This document shows positions 20,843 to 29,869 of a DNA stretch of 64,000 nt, one piece after another. The stretch's first letter is position 1. Each line of letters opens with the position of its first letter. Under the pieces are notes generated by a model, which was not told the origin of the DNA, did no database searches, and saw only the letters and a list, made by a program, of their open reading frames with translations. The DNA is taken from the NCBI GenBank assembly GCA_951394045.1, contig OX595988.1:62001-126000 (forward strand), given 5' to 3'. Source of the DNA: Nitzschia sp. DOCU1. Its lineage: Eukaryota; Bacillariophyta; Bacillariophyceae; Bacillariales; Bacillariaceae. The position numbers and the translations under genes are program-made.

Positions 20843-21381
20843 ATGCCGGTAAAAGGGCCCCAAAGTGCAAATGATCACTCGTCAATGCCATCGGCAAAGA
20901 ATCACCATGGGCGTCCTATAACTTCTTTTGCAAGGCCTTGCCAGCAGCAGGCCGCAGCAACCACAATGCCGCTGCCGACATTGAACCTTCCAGTAATCAA
21001 CAAGGACAGGCAAAGACGAAGAGATGCTCGGGTGTTGAATCTGAGAGTACACCCATTGCCTGTGTACCTCCAAGGAAAGGTAGGGGCCGAACGATTGTAG
21101 CAGCAGCTGATTCTTTGCCCAATCAGTTGACGACTGCCTTGGCCAGCCTCAACGAACTTTTGCAAGAGCCCACTGCTTCCATGATGAGCACAAGACAATG
21201 GCGACAACAGACAACTCAAAGTTTATTGGCTGGAGAGCAAGTGGCGGCGCAGAATGAAAAGGCACCAAGTAGCAACAGCAAGGGAGTAAGTCAGGACAAC
21301 AGCAAGACTTGCGGTAACTTGCCTGATGATCCACATTTAACGACGGAAGAACGCCTTTGGTTCTCAATCGGAACACATTAA
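20843..21381 (+). pseudogene. gene fragment sharing a 160-bp segment with the PHD gene
   Basis: About 21154-21312 matches the last coding part of the PHD gene (about 3025-3183) closely. Both read ELLQEPTASM, QTTQSL.AGEQVAA and KAPSSNSKGVS in frame. The sequence upstream of the match is different. A first frame starts at the ATG at 20843, and the better-looking continuation (AT-hook-like PPRKGRGRTIV) is in a second frame that has no ATG. A frameshift near 20950-20980, or an unrecognised splice, is needed to join them. It is therefore probably a broken relative or a partial duplicate of the PHD gene. After the shared part, the frame continues 23 codons to a stop in unrelated sequence. Confidence 0.6.
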
Positions 21382-22202
21382 AAGGCCGCTCCGTTCGACC
21401 AGACTACCGGTACGTTAATTAATACCGACTTTAGGTTGAAGGAAGGAGAACCTTTACTGGCTTTGCAAGTTTGCTAACCTAAGGAGCCCGTACCCTTCCA
21501 GACTCTTTGCATCAGTCATTCGCCTTACTACTGGGAATTTTCAATCAAGAAGGTAGATCGTCTATAACTCGCTGGGAACTTGTTAGAATGCAACCATTTC
21601 TTCGTAAATCCGACTTTCTTTAACAGTCGCCGCTAATGCCAAGATTTAGTTGGGCTAACATGGGTATTAGAGAAGTTGGTCACTTAAGCTATAACCACAT
21701 ATATATTGCCTATAGAAAATAGCTGAAAACACTTTTAGCTGCGTGTTGTTGTCGTCGCAGGGTTGGTGAAAGAATGATTGCGATCCGACCTACCGTTGGC
21801 GAGATAGCGATAAATTAGTGATGCATAGAGGAGGGGATCAAGTAGTAAGCAAATGCAGCTATAGCTTCTCGGGAAAAAGAAATTTTTCTTCTAGTCAAAA
21901 AAATTTGCCCCCCCCCGGTGGAGTTGAAGAAGGTTCTGGAGTCAGATTTTAGATTTGGGCTGTTTCTGGCTTCTAACTCAAGCTTGTAGTTCTAGTAACA
22001 GAAACAGCATTTTACTATGGCTGAAGAGTGTAGGACATGTTAAGCACGTACCTGGTACCTCTTCCAGTCTGCGCTCACAAACTACAAGCAAGAAATCGCT
22101 TTGGTCCTTCTCGAGCAACGTCTGTGGCTCCTCCGTCGCCATAGTGGTAACCCGAATGTGACAAGCAGTAACCAATCAAACATATCGTCCTTTGTCGCAG
22201 GA
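21382..22202. other. intergenic, no gene seen
   Basis: AT-rich sequence with a C-run near 21909-21916. No coding signal was seen. Confidence 0.4.
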
Positions 22203-22855
22203 TGACTCTAAAACCCGACGAAATCAGCGTCCTCCCAAAAAACGACCATGACACCCTTTTGAAAGCAAACCTGTGGCAGCCCATATTGCTTTCGGGCCTT
22301 GTTTCATAGCTACGCGCGTTATTCGAAACCCCCCTGAACAGACTTGAGTGAGTGGCATTGTCCAAATCCGTCTACAGCAGCTGCACTCGCTTCGTGAAAT
22401 TTGCGATTTGTCGATTTCAGGACCCACCAAATCGAGCCCAAAAAGAGCCCCAAAATCGACCCTTTTTTGGCTTTTCTCAACTCACAAGCCGCCTAGCTAG
22501 AATGACCGAGGGGTTTCATAAACTTTGACTTATGGTCGTATTGGGGTTGTAATTGCAGGCGTCTGAGTCGCCGATAAGGCTTCCGACACGTACGGTCAAA
22601 TTCGAGCGTTTTTGGGTTAATTGGGCCATGAACCGAATCCTTCTTTTGGAAGTTTCTTTGGTTGCAGCCTTCCTTTTGCTTCGACAAGCACGGATTCATT
22701 ATCCTGGTGATTTATGAAAATTTACTGGGGTAAAAAGAGTTGAGAATACGAGATGTGAAAATATCCCGTATTTTCTCGTGTTATCGGAACTACTACCTCG
22801 GCCGTGGGCTTGGACAAGCGGTGGTTCTTCCCCGATGATGAATAAGACACTTATC
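22203..22855 (+). repeat. dispersed repeat, copy B
   Basis: It corresponds to copy A 3685-4310 and partly to copy C 24395-24660. It keeps the CGATTTGTCGATTTCAGGA block (22404-22422) and the GGACAAGCGGTGGTTC block (about 22811). It stops shortly after the latter, where A and C continue. Confidence 0.7.
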
Positions 22856-23481
22856 CGGGACCTGACGTCTAAGATCAAGCTCCTAACAAACTACCCGATT
22901 CTGAGTTACTGAACTTCCGGGCTCAGTCTACCCAGCGGGCGACAACAGCAAGGGCAAGGGCAAGGGCAATACTTCACATCAGTGGTACTGCTGCTCTACC
23001 AGGAGAATTTCAGCTGCACAGGAGGTCGACCACGAGCGGGCGCACTGTTTCTTTCGCCGCGAATACTGGCCCATTGTTATTTGTGGGTTGCATTGCGGTC
23101 ATGTTCCGCCTCGGAAAAGCGAGTTGCTGTTACATTCTCGTTTGGTGGATGAGGGAAGTTTCTCCTCTATAAGAAGGAAACCGTGGCGAACAAGAATAAA
23201 TCATCGTTACCTGAGCAAGTGCAAGTACCAAGAAAAATAGGGGCGAAGGCATCGCTCGACGTTTTGCTGTCGTAGCGGTGTTATCCAAGATTAAGGCTTT
23301 GTGGTTTGAGTCCACGTTCCCTTCGCTACGAATGTACTCTTAAGTTTCTACAATCAAGTACCGGAGGTGATCCGTTCGGCCAACATCGAAGTTGCGTTTT
23401 ATTTTACCTGCGGAACAAGTACCAAAAAGTCAGAGAGCCTCGTCTATAACCGGTCATTGATTTCTTTGCCAATCAGGCGAG
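22856..23481. other. intergenic, no gene seen
   Basis: It contains a short GGGCAA microsatellite (about 22950-22970). No gene was recognised. Confidence 0.4.
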
Positions 23482-24525
23482 TCACACGGATGGGCGAAAG
23501 GGTGTTGACCAGTGACGTTCCTCGGCAAACTTGAGAAGTTGCGATTCCAGAGGTGGCGGAGATGTCATGTTGGAATTTTGAGTCCATCCCACAAAGTCTC
23601 GGAGTGCATTTCGCGTAAAAAGTACGGCCTCGAATCCGCATCGAGTCGTTTGGCCGCAGATCGTCCTTGTGTTCTTGTTACCAAGCAAGACATCTTGGGC
23701 ATACAATGATACGATGGCGGCGTTGTTTCCAAGCAAGACATCATGGGCATACAATGATACGATGGCGGCGTTGTCCCCGCCACTACGCAGCATGGTGTCT
23801 GTCAAAATGTCCCATCGAACGGGCGCAAACGGCATAATGTCATCATGCCAATATCCCAACAATGGAGACGACGTAGTCCTTAACAAATGCTGAGCAACAT
23901 GCAAGAAACGGCTCGTGGCAAATGTGGAATCTTTCTCTTGGTTCTTTCCCTGATAATTGAATTCCGAAATGCGTGTCCATGCTTGTGGTTCGTATCCGTG
24001 ATAAGGCCTTGCGAGAGATTCTAGCAAGGAATCAGGGGAGCGTTGTGTCCGCTTTTTTGGTTTTCCCTTCTTCTTGGAAGATGTTTTGACCTTTTTGGTT
24101 TTCTTAACTTTCTTTTCCTGCTTTGGTCGACCATCACTCTCTGTTCTCTTAACTTTGAGTGTTCCTTCAACCGGTCTCTTGGTTCTTTCTTTGATGTTGA
24201 TTGACCAACAAACCGGAAGAAACCTCAAAGGCCTGACTGTCCAACGCTGCTGTCGGGGGAAGAATATGCAGTTGACCGAGCCGTAAACAATCCACATTGC
24301 GGAAGTTGAAAGGCGGTATGCTGCATGAGTTGATTGGATGGTATGATATACACCAATCCAATCGATAACTCTTGCGGGACACTCCAATAGTCGTGTTCGT
24401 CGTCGCCGATAAACCTTCCCACACGTACGATCAAGTTCTTTCGTTTTTGCGCTAATCGGGCCATGAACCGCGTCATGATTTTGGTAGTTTCTTTGGCTTG
24501 AGCAATCTTCTTTGTCCCCTGCCAA
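23482..24525 (-). CDS. unrecognised protein frame, N-terminus overlaps repeat copy C
   Basis: An uninterrupted minus-strand frame of up to 347 residues. I do not recognise it. The middle is a basic Lys/Ser segment (KKVKKTKKVKTSSKKKGKPKK, about residues 138-158) suggesting nuclear or nucleic-acid association. The C-terminal half is of normal mixed composition, with SPLLGYWHDDIMPFAPVRWD and a direct duplication of 16 residues (NAAIVSLYA.DVLLGN twice; DNA about 23688-23785). The first roughly 45 codons lie in the dispersed repeat, so the true start is unknown, perhaps after about 24400. It may be a real gene damaged or re-started by the repeat insertion, or a long chance frame in old gene debris. 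Confidence 0.35.
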   Translation of the reverse strand: MAGDKEDCSSQRNYQNHDAVHGPISAKTKELDRTCGKVYRRRRTRLLECPARVIDWIGVYHTIQSTHAAYRLSTSAMWIVYGSVNCIFFPRQQRWTVRPLRFLPVCWSINIKERTKRPVEGTLKVKRTESDGRPKQEKKVKKTKKVKTSSKKKGKPKKRTQRSPDSLLESLARPYHGYEPQAWTRISEFNYQGKNQEKDSTFATSRFLHVAQHLLRTTSSPLLGYWHDDIMPFAPVRWDILTDTMLRSGGDNAAIVSLYAHDVLLGNNAAIVSLYAQDVLLGNKNTRTICGQTTRCGFEAVLFTRNALRDFVGWTQNSNMTSPPPLESQLLKFAEERHWSTPFRPSV

Positions 24526-24870
24526 GCATGAATTCGGTATCCTGATGATTTATGAAAAATTACTGGGTTAAAACGAGTCGCGAATACGAGATCCCAAAAT
24601 ATCCCGTATTTTCTCGTGTTACTACCTGGGCCCTGGACTTGGACAAGCGGTGGTTCGTCCCGGATGATGCACAAGACCGTTCCCCGCGACTTCCAAGTCG
24701 AAAAGCAACTAACTCAACATCGAGTCTCCCCATCAAACTACTCCAGTCCGACTTGCTGAGTTCCCGGCTGAAGTTGCTGTGCTCAAGCAAGATTCCAGCG
24801 TGACATGCAGCAGGGACAAGGAGTTGCAATTACGTCGTCGAGTCGAGTGGAAGATCCGTGAGTTGCTAGA
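24395..24870 (+). repeat. dispersed repeat, copy C
   Basis: It matches copy A from about 4050 to 4497. It keeps the CGGGCCATGAACCG block (about 24457), the GATTTATGAAAAATTACTGGG block (about 24546) and the LDLDKRWFVPDDA-encoding block (about 24637). Its right edge, at the GAGTTGCTAGAAGAAAACG region, lies against a gene fragment on the other strand. Confidence 0.7.
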
Positions 24871-25063
24871 AGAAAACGAAATTTGCGAAATCCACACGCG
24901 TTGAAGTATCTTTGGCATGACAGCGTCCCGTTGGGTCCACATCGATTGTTCCAAACAGCGTCACGTCAAATCCCGCACTTTGGGCAATTTGACGCCCTCG
25001 AGCAATCAAAGTTTTCTCGTCTCGAACAGGACTCGTCGTAAATATCCACAGCATGCCGACCAT
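24866..25063 (-). pseudogene. short gene fragment next to repeat copy C
   Basis: The 65-codon frame reads GMLWIFTTSPVRDEKTL then ARGRQIAQSAGFDVTLFGT. The beta-strand, helix, beta-strand pattern resembles part of a von Willebrand A fold such as that of Rpn10, but the match is weak. It is cut at its 3' end, where repeat C begins. It could be an exon of a destroyed gene. Confidence 0.25.
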
Positions 25064-25411
25064 ATGCTAGTTTGTGGTAGTAGATACTAAATAGAGTTGA
25101 GATGAAGTAGTACTGCGGAAGTAGGGATCCATGCATGAGATCCTGTTCAGTACTACAGAAAAGACAAAGGATGCAGCCAGCCAATGGGATGATCCTCATG
25201 ATCCGCAATAGCTTGGACGATTTCAGTTAGTCTCGTGGTGGGATATTAGTACATCGTACGACCAATCGCGCGGGGCGCATGTTCTTCGAGCGCGTGCGGC
25301 CTCATCGCCTGCAAGCGAAACGATATGCGGCTTTTTGTTTTTTGTTTTCTCTATCGTAGAACCACACGCTATTGATTATCAGCAGCCGATAACAACTCAG
25401 AAAACAGAAGA
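25064..25411. other. upstream region of the LNR gene
   Basis: Probable promoter and 5' UTR of the gene starting at 25412. No specific element was recognised. Confidence 0.3.
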
Positions 25412-26914
25412 ATGAAGGGCACACCAGACCGTACACCTGGAAGAAATGGCGAGAAAGATGATGGGGTTTCGTCACGACAGCCCCCGATGAGAGCAGTCAA
25501 TGAAGAACAAGACGCAGAAATGGCAGGGGCCGTAAATGAGAATCAGAGAAATTACGACGACGTGGAAGAAGGACAAACGAGTGGTGCTCCGCCGCCACAT
25601 CGTCAGGTGGACGAACAAGGACAAGAAGCAGAAAGGGCCGCCGCCGTTGACGTGAATCAGCAGAGCACTAACGATGGCGTGGAAGGACAAACAAGTGGCG
25701 CTGCTACGGCCACTGTTGCCACCACGACAACAATTAGTCCAGTAGAGCACACAGATGACGAAGTCTCGGTCGCACTGCACGTGGAAGCCTATGTTGTGGG
25801 CGACTCACCGGGGCAACCAAGGCGAAGTACAACCAGATCGCCTCAAGCAATAGCCATCGCTGAAGCAGTTGGCAATGAGACAACGGAACCTCCAAAGTGG
25901 CGCTTCTATCGATGGCTCGCAGCCCTTGTGGTTTTGCTTGGAATTGCGTTTGCTGTTGCGTTTCCGCTCACGCGTCGGAAAGGCCTTTCCATATCCGAAA
26001 TGTATCCCAACTGTCATGTGGAATTTCCGTCCTTGATCGGTGATGGAGAATGTCACCATGGGCCATACAATACGCCGGAATGTGCCTATGATGGAGGTGA
26101 CTGTTTCAAGGCAATTTATCCAAACTGTCAAGTGGAGGATCTAACTCGGATTGGAAATGGACAATGTGATGGCTGGCCGTATACGCCGTGGGACTGTGGC
26201 TTTGATGGCGGGGACTGCTTCAAGTACTGTACTGTAGAAATTCCATCTCTGATTGGAAATGGAAATTGTAATGGAGGGCAATATATGACGGAAGAATGCG
26301 GCTTTGACGGCGGTGACTGCCTCGAGTTCATGGCAAAGTACCCCAACTGTACTGTAGAAATTCCATCTCTGATTGGAAATGGAGTATGTAATGGTGGGAA
26401 ATATATGACAGAAGAATGCAGTTATGACGGCGGTGACTGTCTCGTGGACGGTTTTCCGAACTGTCATGTGAACGAGCCATCTCGGATTGGAAATGGAGTA
26501 TGTAATGGTTCGCCATACAACACAAAGGAGTGTGGCTTTGATGGCGGGGACTGTGTCATGGCAAAGTATCCCAACTGTAATGTGGATTATCCATCTTATA
26601 TTGAAAATGGAGAATGTGATGGTGGGCAATACATGACAGAAGAATGCGGCTTTGATGGCGGCGACTGCCTCGAGTTCATGGCAAAGTATCCCAATTGTAA
26701 TGTGGGGCTTCCATATTATATTGGAGATGGAGTATGTGATGGTGGGCAATATACGACGGAAGAATGTGGCTTTGACGGTGGTGACTGCCTCGAGTTCATG
26801 GCAAAGTATCCCAATTGTAATGTGGATATTCCAGCTTATATTGGAAACGGATTCTGTGGTGGTGGGCCATACGACACGGAGGAGTGTGGCTATGACGGTG
26901 GTGACTGTCTGTAG
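25412..26914 (+). CDS. type II membrane protein with eight LNR-like repeats
   Basis: 500 residues from the ATG at 25412. The first about 160 residues are acidic, Gln/Thr-rich and low complexity, and are probably cytoplasmic. One membrane segment follows (about 168-186, AALVVLLGIAFAVAFPL, after a basic flank and before RRKG). Then come eight repeats of 36-40 residues of the form YPNC.V..PS.IGNG.C.GG.Y.TEECG(F/Y)DGGDC. DGGDC is the calcium-binding end of Lin-12/Notch repeats. These repeats have four cysteines, not the usual six of Notch LNRs. The positive-inside rule and the absence of a signal peptide suggest that the repeats face the lumen or outside. After the stop at 26914, a degenerate ninth repeat may follow (DCASWIGNDVLCN, about 26937-26975). 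The function is unknown. Related LNR proteins in diatoms are often secreted or on the surface. Confidence 0.85.
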   Translation: MKGTPDRTPGRNGEKDDGVSSRQPPMRAVNEEQDAEMAGAVNENQRNYDDVEEGQTSGAPPPHRQVDEQGQEAERAAAVDVNQQSTNDGVEGQTSGAATATVATTTTISPVEHTDDEVSVALHVEAYVVGDSPGQPRRSTTRSPQAIAIAEAVGNETTEPPKWRFYRWLAALVVLLGIAFAVAFPLTRRKGLSISEMYPNCHVEFPSLIGDGECHHGPYNTPECAYDGGDCFKAIYPNCQVEDLTRIGNGQCDGWPYTPWDCGFDGGDCFKYCTVEIPSLIGNGNCNGGQYMTEECGFDGGDCLEFMAKYPNCTVEIPSLIGNGVCNGGKYMTEECSYDGGDCLVDGFPNCHVNEPSRIGNGVCNGSPYNTKECGFDGGDCVMAKYPNCNVDYPSYIENGECDGGQYMTEECGFDGGDCLEFMAKYPNCNVGLPYYIGDGVCDGGQYTTEECGFDGGDCLEFMAKYPNCNVDIPAYIGNGFCGGGPYDTEECGYDGGDCL

Positions 26915-27650
26915 CGCGGCTTTCTTGACGTTTTGGACTGTGCATCTTGGATTGGCAATGATGTATTATGTAATGTAATAGGGTAGCACAGCAACAAAAT
27001 GACTGTAGATTTCAACTTCTACAGTGTGAACATGACGTTGGTTCCCATACTACTATTGTTGATCGCCTTCTTGATTGTGCTGACCATGTGAGGTTTGTGA
27101 CGAGGATGATATTCATTTGCCGGCCGAAAGATGGATATCAGACCACCAAGCAAGGATTGATTGATGATCTATATGCCATCTTGTATGAACGCGCAAGTCC
27201 CTACAAGAATATCTAGACACTTTTACTAAGCCTTACCTTTTATCTTGCTGCTTTATGGCGACTAGTACCGACAAAACGAGGATGGGGGGGCCCATGATTC
27301 AGTAGTACTAGCAGCAGTTCTTGTCGTTACAAAGATGACGATTCCTCCCACGACGCTCTATCTTTATGTTGCTGAAAGAGGCTTGCTGCAAGACGACGCT
27401 TCTCTACCAACTAGTACTAGCTAGCTAGAGCAACACGCTAGCATCGTTTCGGTGTAGCTATCTCAATGGTTGTGACACGTCATCTCTGTGTTGGTCATTC
27501 GAATCGTTTTCAGGTTTCGCGTTTTTGATTGGCTGAGAATGACCGTGTGAATTTTGTGCGTTTGTACGTCGTCCCACTACCAGAACCAGTAGCGCCGAAG
27601 CACCGCAAAGCAAAATCGCGGCGCAATGACCACATGTTGTTGTTGTTGTG
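26915..27650. other. intergenic with a decayed LNR unit at its start
   Basis: Nt 26937-26975 look like a further LNR unit lost after the stop codon. The rest holds short CTAGTA-type simple repeats and no recognisable gene. Confidence 0.4.
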
Positions 27651-27719
27651 ATGGTTGTGAAAAAGTCATCATTAGTAGTAGTATCCTTACGTCAACCCCA
27701 CACAACAACACTTGCCATT

Positions 27720-28679
27720 ATGAGTGACAGCCGAGATGTGCAAGAAGCCACGGCAGCGTTAAAGGGCATGCTGGGCATTGGCACGCCTGTTAGTGCTAGT
27801 AGTAGTAGTGCTGCTACTGCTGATGTCTTTACGCCCGTCAAGTCTGCAAACGCAAACACAAACACTACGAGCAAATCGACGGGCAAGAAGAAAAAGGGCA
27901 AGGCTAACAAACCCCCACAACCCCAGACGCAAACTCCCAGTCAGAAGAAAGGAGGTGGCAAGCCCAAGCCTAATCCTAACAATAACAGTAAGGCCCCTGA
28001 AAACTTTGCCTGGAGTGCCTTTCAATCGTCACCGGATGCTTCCAAGTTGCCCATTCCAGCATTTTCTCCTGCCGAGCAACCAAAGACAATCAAGGCACCG
28101 CCACCACCACCATCGTCGTCTTCTTCAAGTTCGCCTCCACCTCCACCCTTGCCTTCGTTGCTACCGACGCCGACTCCGGCTCCGACGCCTGTCAACGTCA
28201 AACAAGTCAAGGAAGATGTTGTGACGACCACCACCACCATGTCTGCCACGGGCATTAACTTGGCAGCCAAAATCAATCCACCACAAGTACAACAACAACA
28301 ACACGTAATACAACAAGTACCGCCACTACCACACGCCTTTGCACAACCACCACCACAACAACAGCAGCAGCACTATAATCACAACCAGCAACATACCATG
28401 GTTGTGCCGGTACAAGTTCCTTTTGAGTTGGGGGCGGATCGTTGTATTCTAGTGCCAACGCCAGCGGGATTTCCTGTTCAAGTACAAGTGCCATTGGGAG
28501 TTCCACCGGGAGCGATATTGCCAGTACAAATTCCCACCAAACCATTGCACATGATGCCACCGCCGCCACCCATGCCACAAACACAACAACAACAAATGAT
28601 GATGATGCCACCACCTCAACAACAACAACAACAGCAGCAATATCCACACTTTTCACAACCACAAGGACCACCGCGGTAG
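27720..28679 (+). CDS. Pro/Gln-rich protein with PNRC/Edc1-like decapping motif
   Basis: 319 residues from the ATG at 27720. An in-frame ATG at 27651 would add 23 residues. Near the N-terminus is ATAALKGMLGIG, a short amphipathic leucine motif. A basic Lys-rich linker and then ENFAWSAFQSSPDASKLPIPAF (about residues 82-103) follow. The pattern aromatic-x-G/S-x-x-F-x-x-S-P-x-x-x-x-LP-x-P-x-F is that of the PNRC/Edc1 motif, by which short unstructured proteins bind the Dcp1-Dcp2 decapping enzyme. The rest is Pro, Gln and Ser repeats, with about 30 residues (CILVPTPAGFPVQVQVP and its flank) of ordered-looking sequence. A role as an mRNA decapping cofactor is inferred. The motif match is from memory. 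Confidence 0.7.
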   Translation: MSDSRDVQEATAALKGMLGIGTPVSASSSSAATADVFTPVKSANANTNTTSKSTGKKKKGKANKPPQPQTQTPSQKKGGGKPKPNPNNNSKAPENFAWSAFQSSPDASKLPIPAFSPAEQPKTIKAPPPPPSSSSSSSPPPPPLPSLLPTPTPAPTPVNVKQVKEDVVTTTTTMSATGINLAAKINPPQVQQQQHVIQQVPPLPHAFAQPPPQQQQQHYNHNQQHTMVVPVQVPFELGADRCILVPTPAGFPVQVQVPLGVPPGAILPVQIPTKPLHMMPPPPPMPQTQQQQMMMMPPPQQQQQQQQYPHFSQPQGPPR

Positions 28680-29855
28680 TACTAGATCCTTGGACTATCG
28701 GACAGACAATCTACTGTTAGGAGTGAAGAAAACGACAAAAATGCCAAAATTGTCGTCCTACGAGTTGGAGTGACTAGTGCTCTAGTACGACTATTCTAAT
28801 CTAGAATCATGTCGATTCCAAGCGAACCAAGATTGATGGTCCCATTTTTTGGCTAGTTGTGGAGATTCATCTTGCATCGGTTTCGTTACAAAATAAATTG
28901 TTCATTGTCATTATTTACTAGTACGACAACCAAGGGAATTCGGCGAATGGAATTGTAAAAACTAGCTAGACAAAGAAAGTGCCAAAAAAGCCATTCCAAA
29001 CAAGAGGGACGGAAAAAGGCCGCGACAAAGTAGGAACTGCGGATGCGTACTACCACCGTAGTAGCAGTTGACGAGAAGCGGATGGGTTGGAGCTTCTCGA
29101 TCAAGTCTTTACTATTGATAATAGTGCAAGATCCGTAGGCGACCTGGCACTTGTCAAACAACTTCTTGTAATATCCCATTTTAGGGAAACACGCTGAGAG
29201 ATTTTGGGCTGGGACCACTCTAGGTAGTACAGCTCTTTCTGTACTTCAAGTTAGAACTGTAGAATCCTACGAGGCTGGTACTTGACTGAAAAAATGAGCC
29301 TGCCCACCCCAAATTTTCGTTTCCCGCCCAAATTATCGGCGGCTTTTGCTAGCTACCGACGATGACACTCTACCTTCAATAGAAGCTGTCGTTCCAGGAG
29401 ATTCGTGGACCCTATGTATCATACTCCATCCGAAAGTACCTCTGATGATAGAAACCTTAGGGTCCACAAATTATCGGGGTTCGCAATGGTGAAATCTGCA
29501 GCAGCAGAAAGTACGGATAGATTATTACGTGGTAACTGAGTCGACTGAGTCTAAAAGCTGATTAGACTCACTCGACTTATTTCTAAGTGGCCGATATCGC
29601 TCCGGCGAGCGAAGCGACTGGTCCTCTTCGGTCACCAAGGTATGCCTTGATATCATTATGATGTTGTTGCGTTACTAAGGGGATAAACAACATGGCCGAC
29701 ATGGACTCTAATCGTCCTCAACGTTGCCCTGGTGCCGCCATCGTCGAAAATATCGCGTACTGAGGCTACGTAGCCTACGTAAATAACCCCGCAATTCGTA
29801 AGAGATATAGTACCGGTAGTAGAGACGACCTACATTTCGTATTAGCGGGAGTAGT
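28680..29855. other. intergenic; includes hairpin 29405-29467
   Basis: No gene was seen. GTGGACCCTA (29405-29414) and TAGGGTCCAC (29458-29467) are perfect 10-bp inverted arms with a 43-nt spacer. A 16-bp sequence, CATTTCGTATTAGCGG (29833-29848), recurs just beyond the other side of the neighbouring retrotransposon (about 33978). Confidence 0.45.
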
Positions 29856-29869
29856 AAGTGCCAAGTCAG
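29856..29869. repeat. 14-bp target-site duplication, left
   Basis: AAGTGCCAAGTCAG is identical to 33919-33932, at the other end of the retrotransposon. Confidence 0.9.

Noticed and set aside
28273..28671. Valine-rich minus-strand frame that looks like a membrane protein
   Set aside because: It is the complement of CAA/CAC repeats in the Pro/Gln-rich gene, which always read as hydrophobic residues on the other strand.
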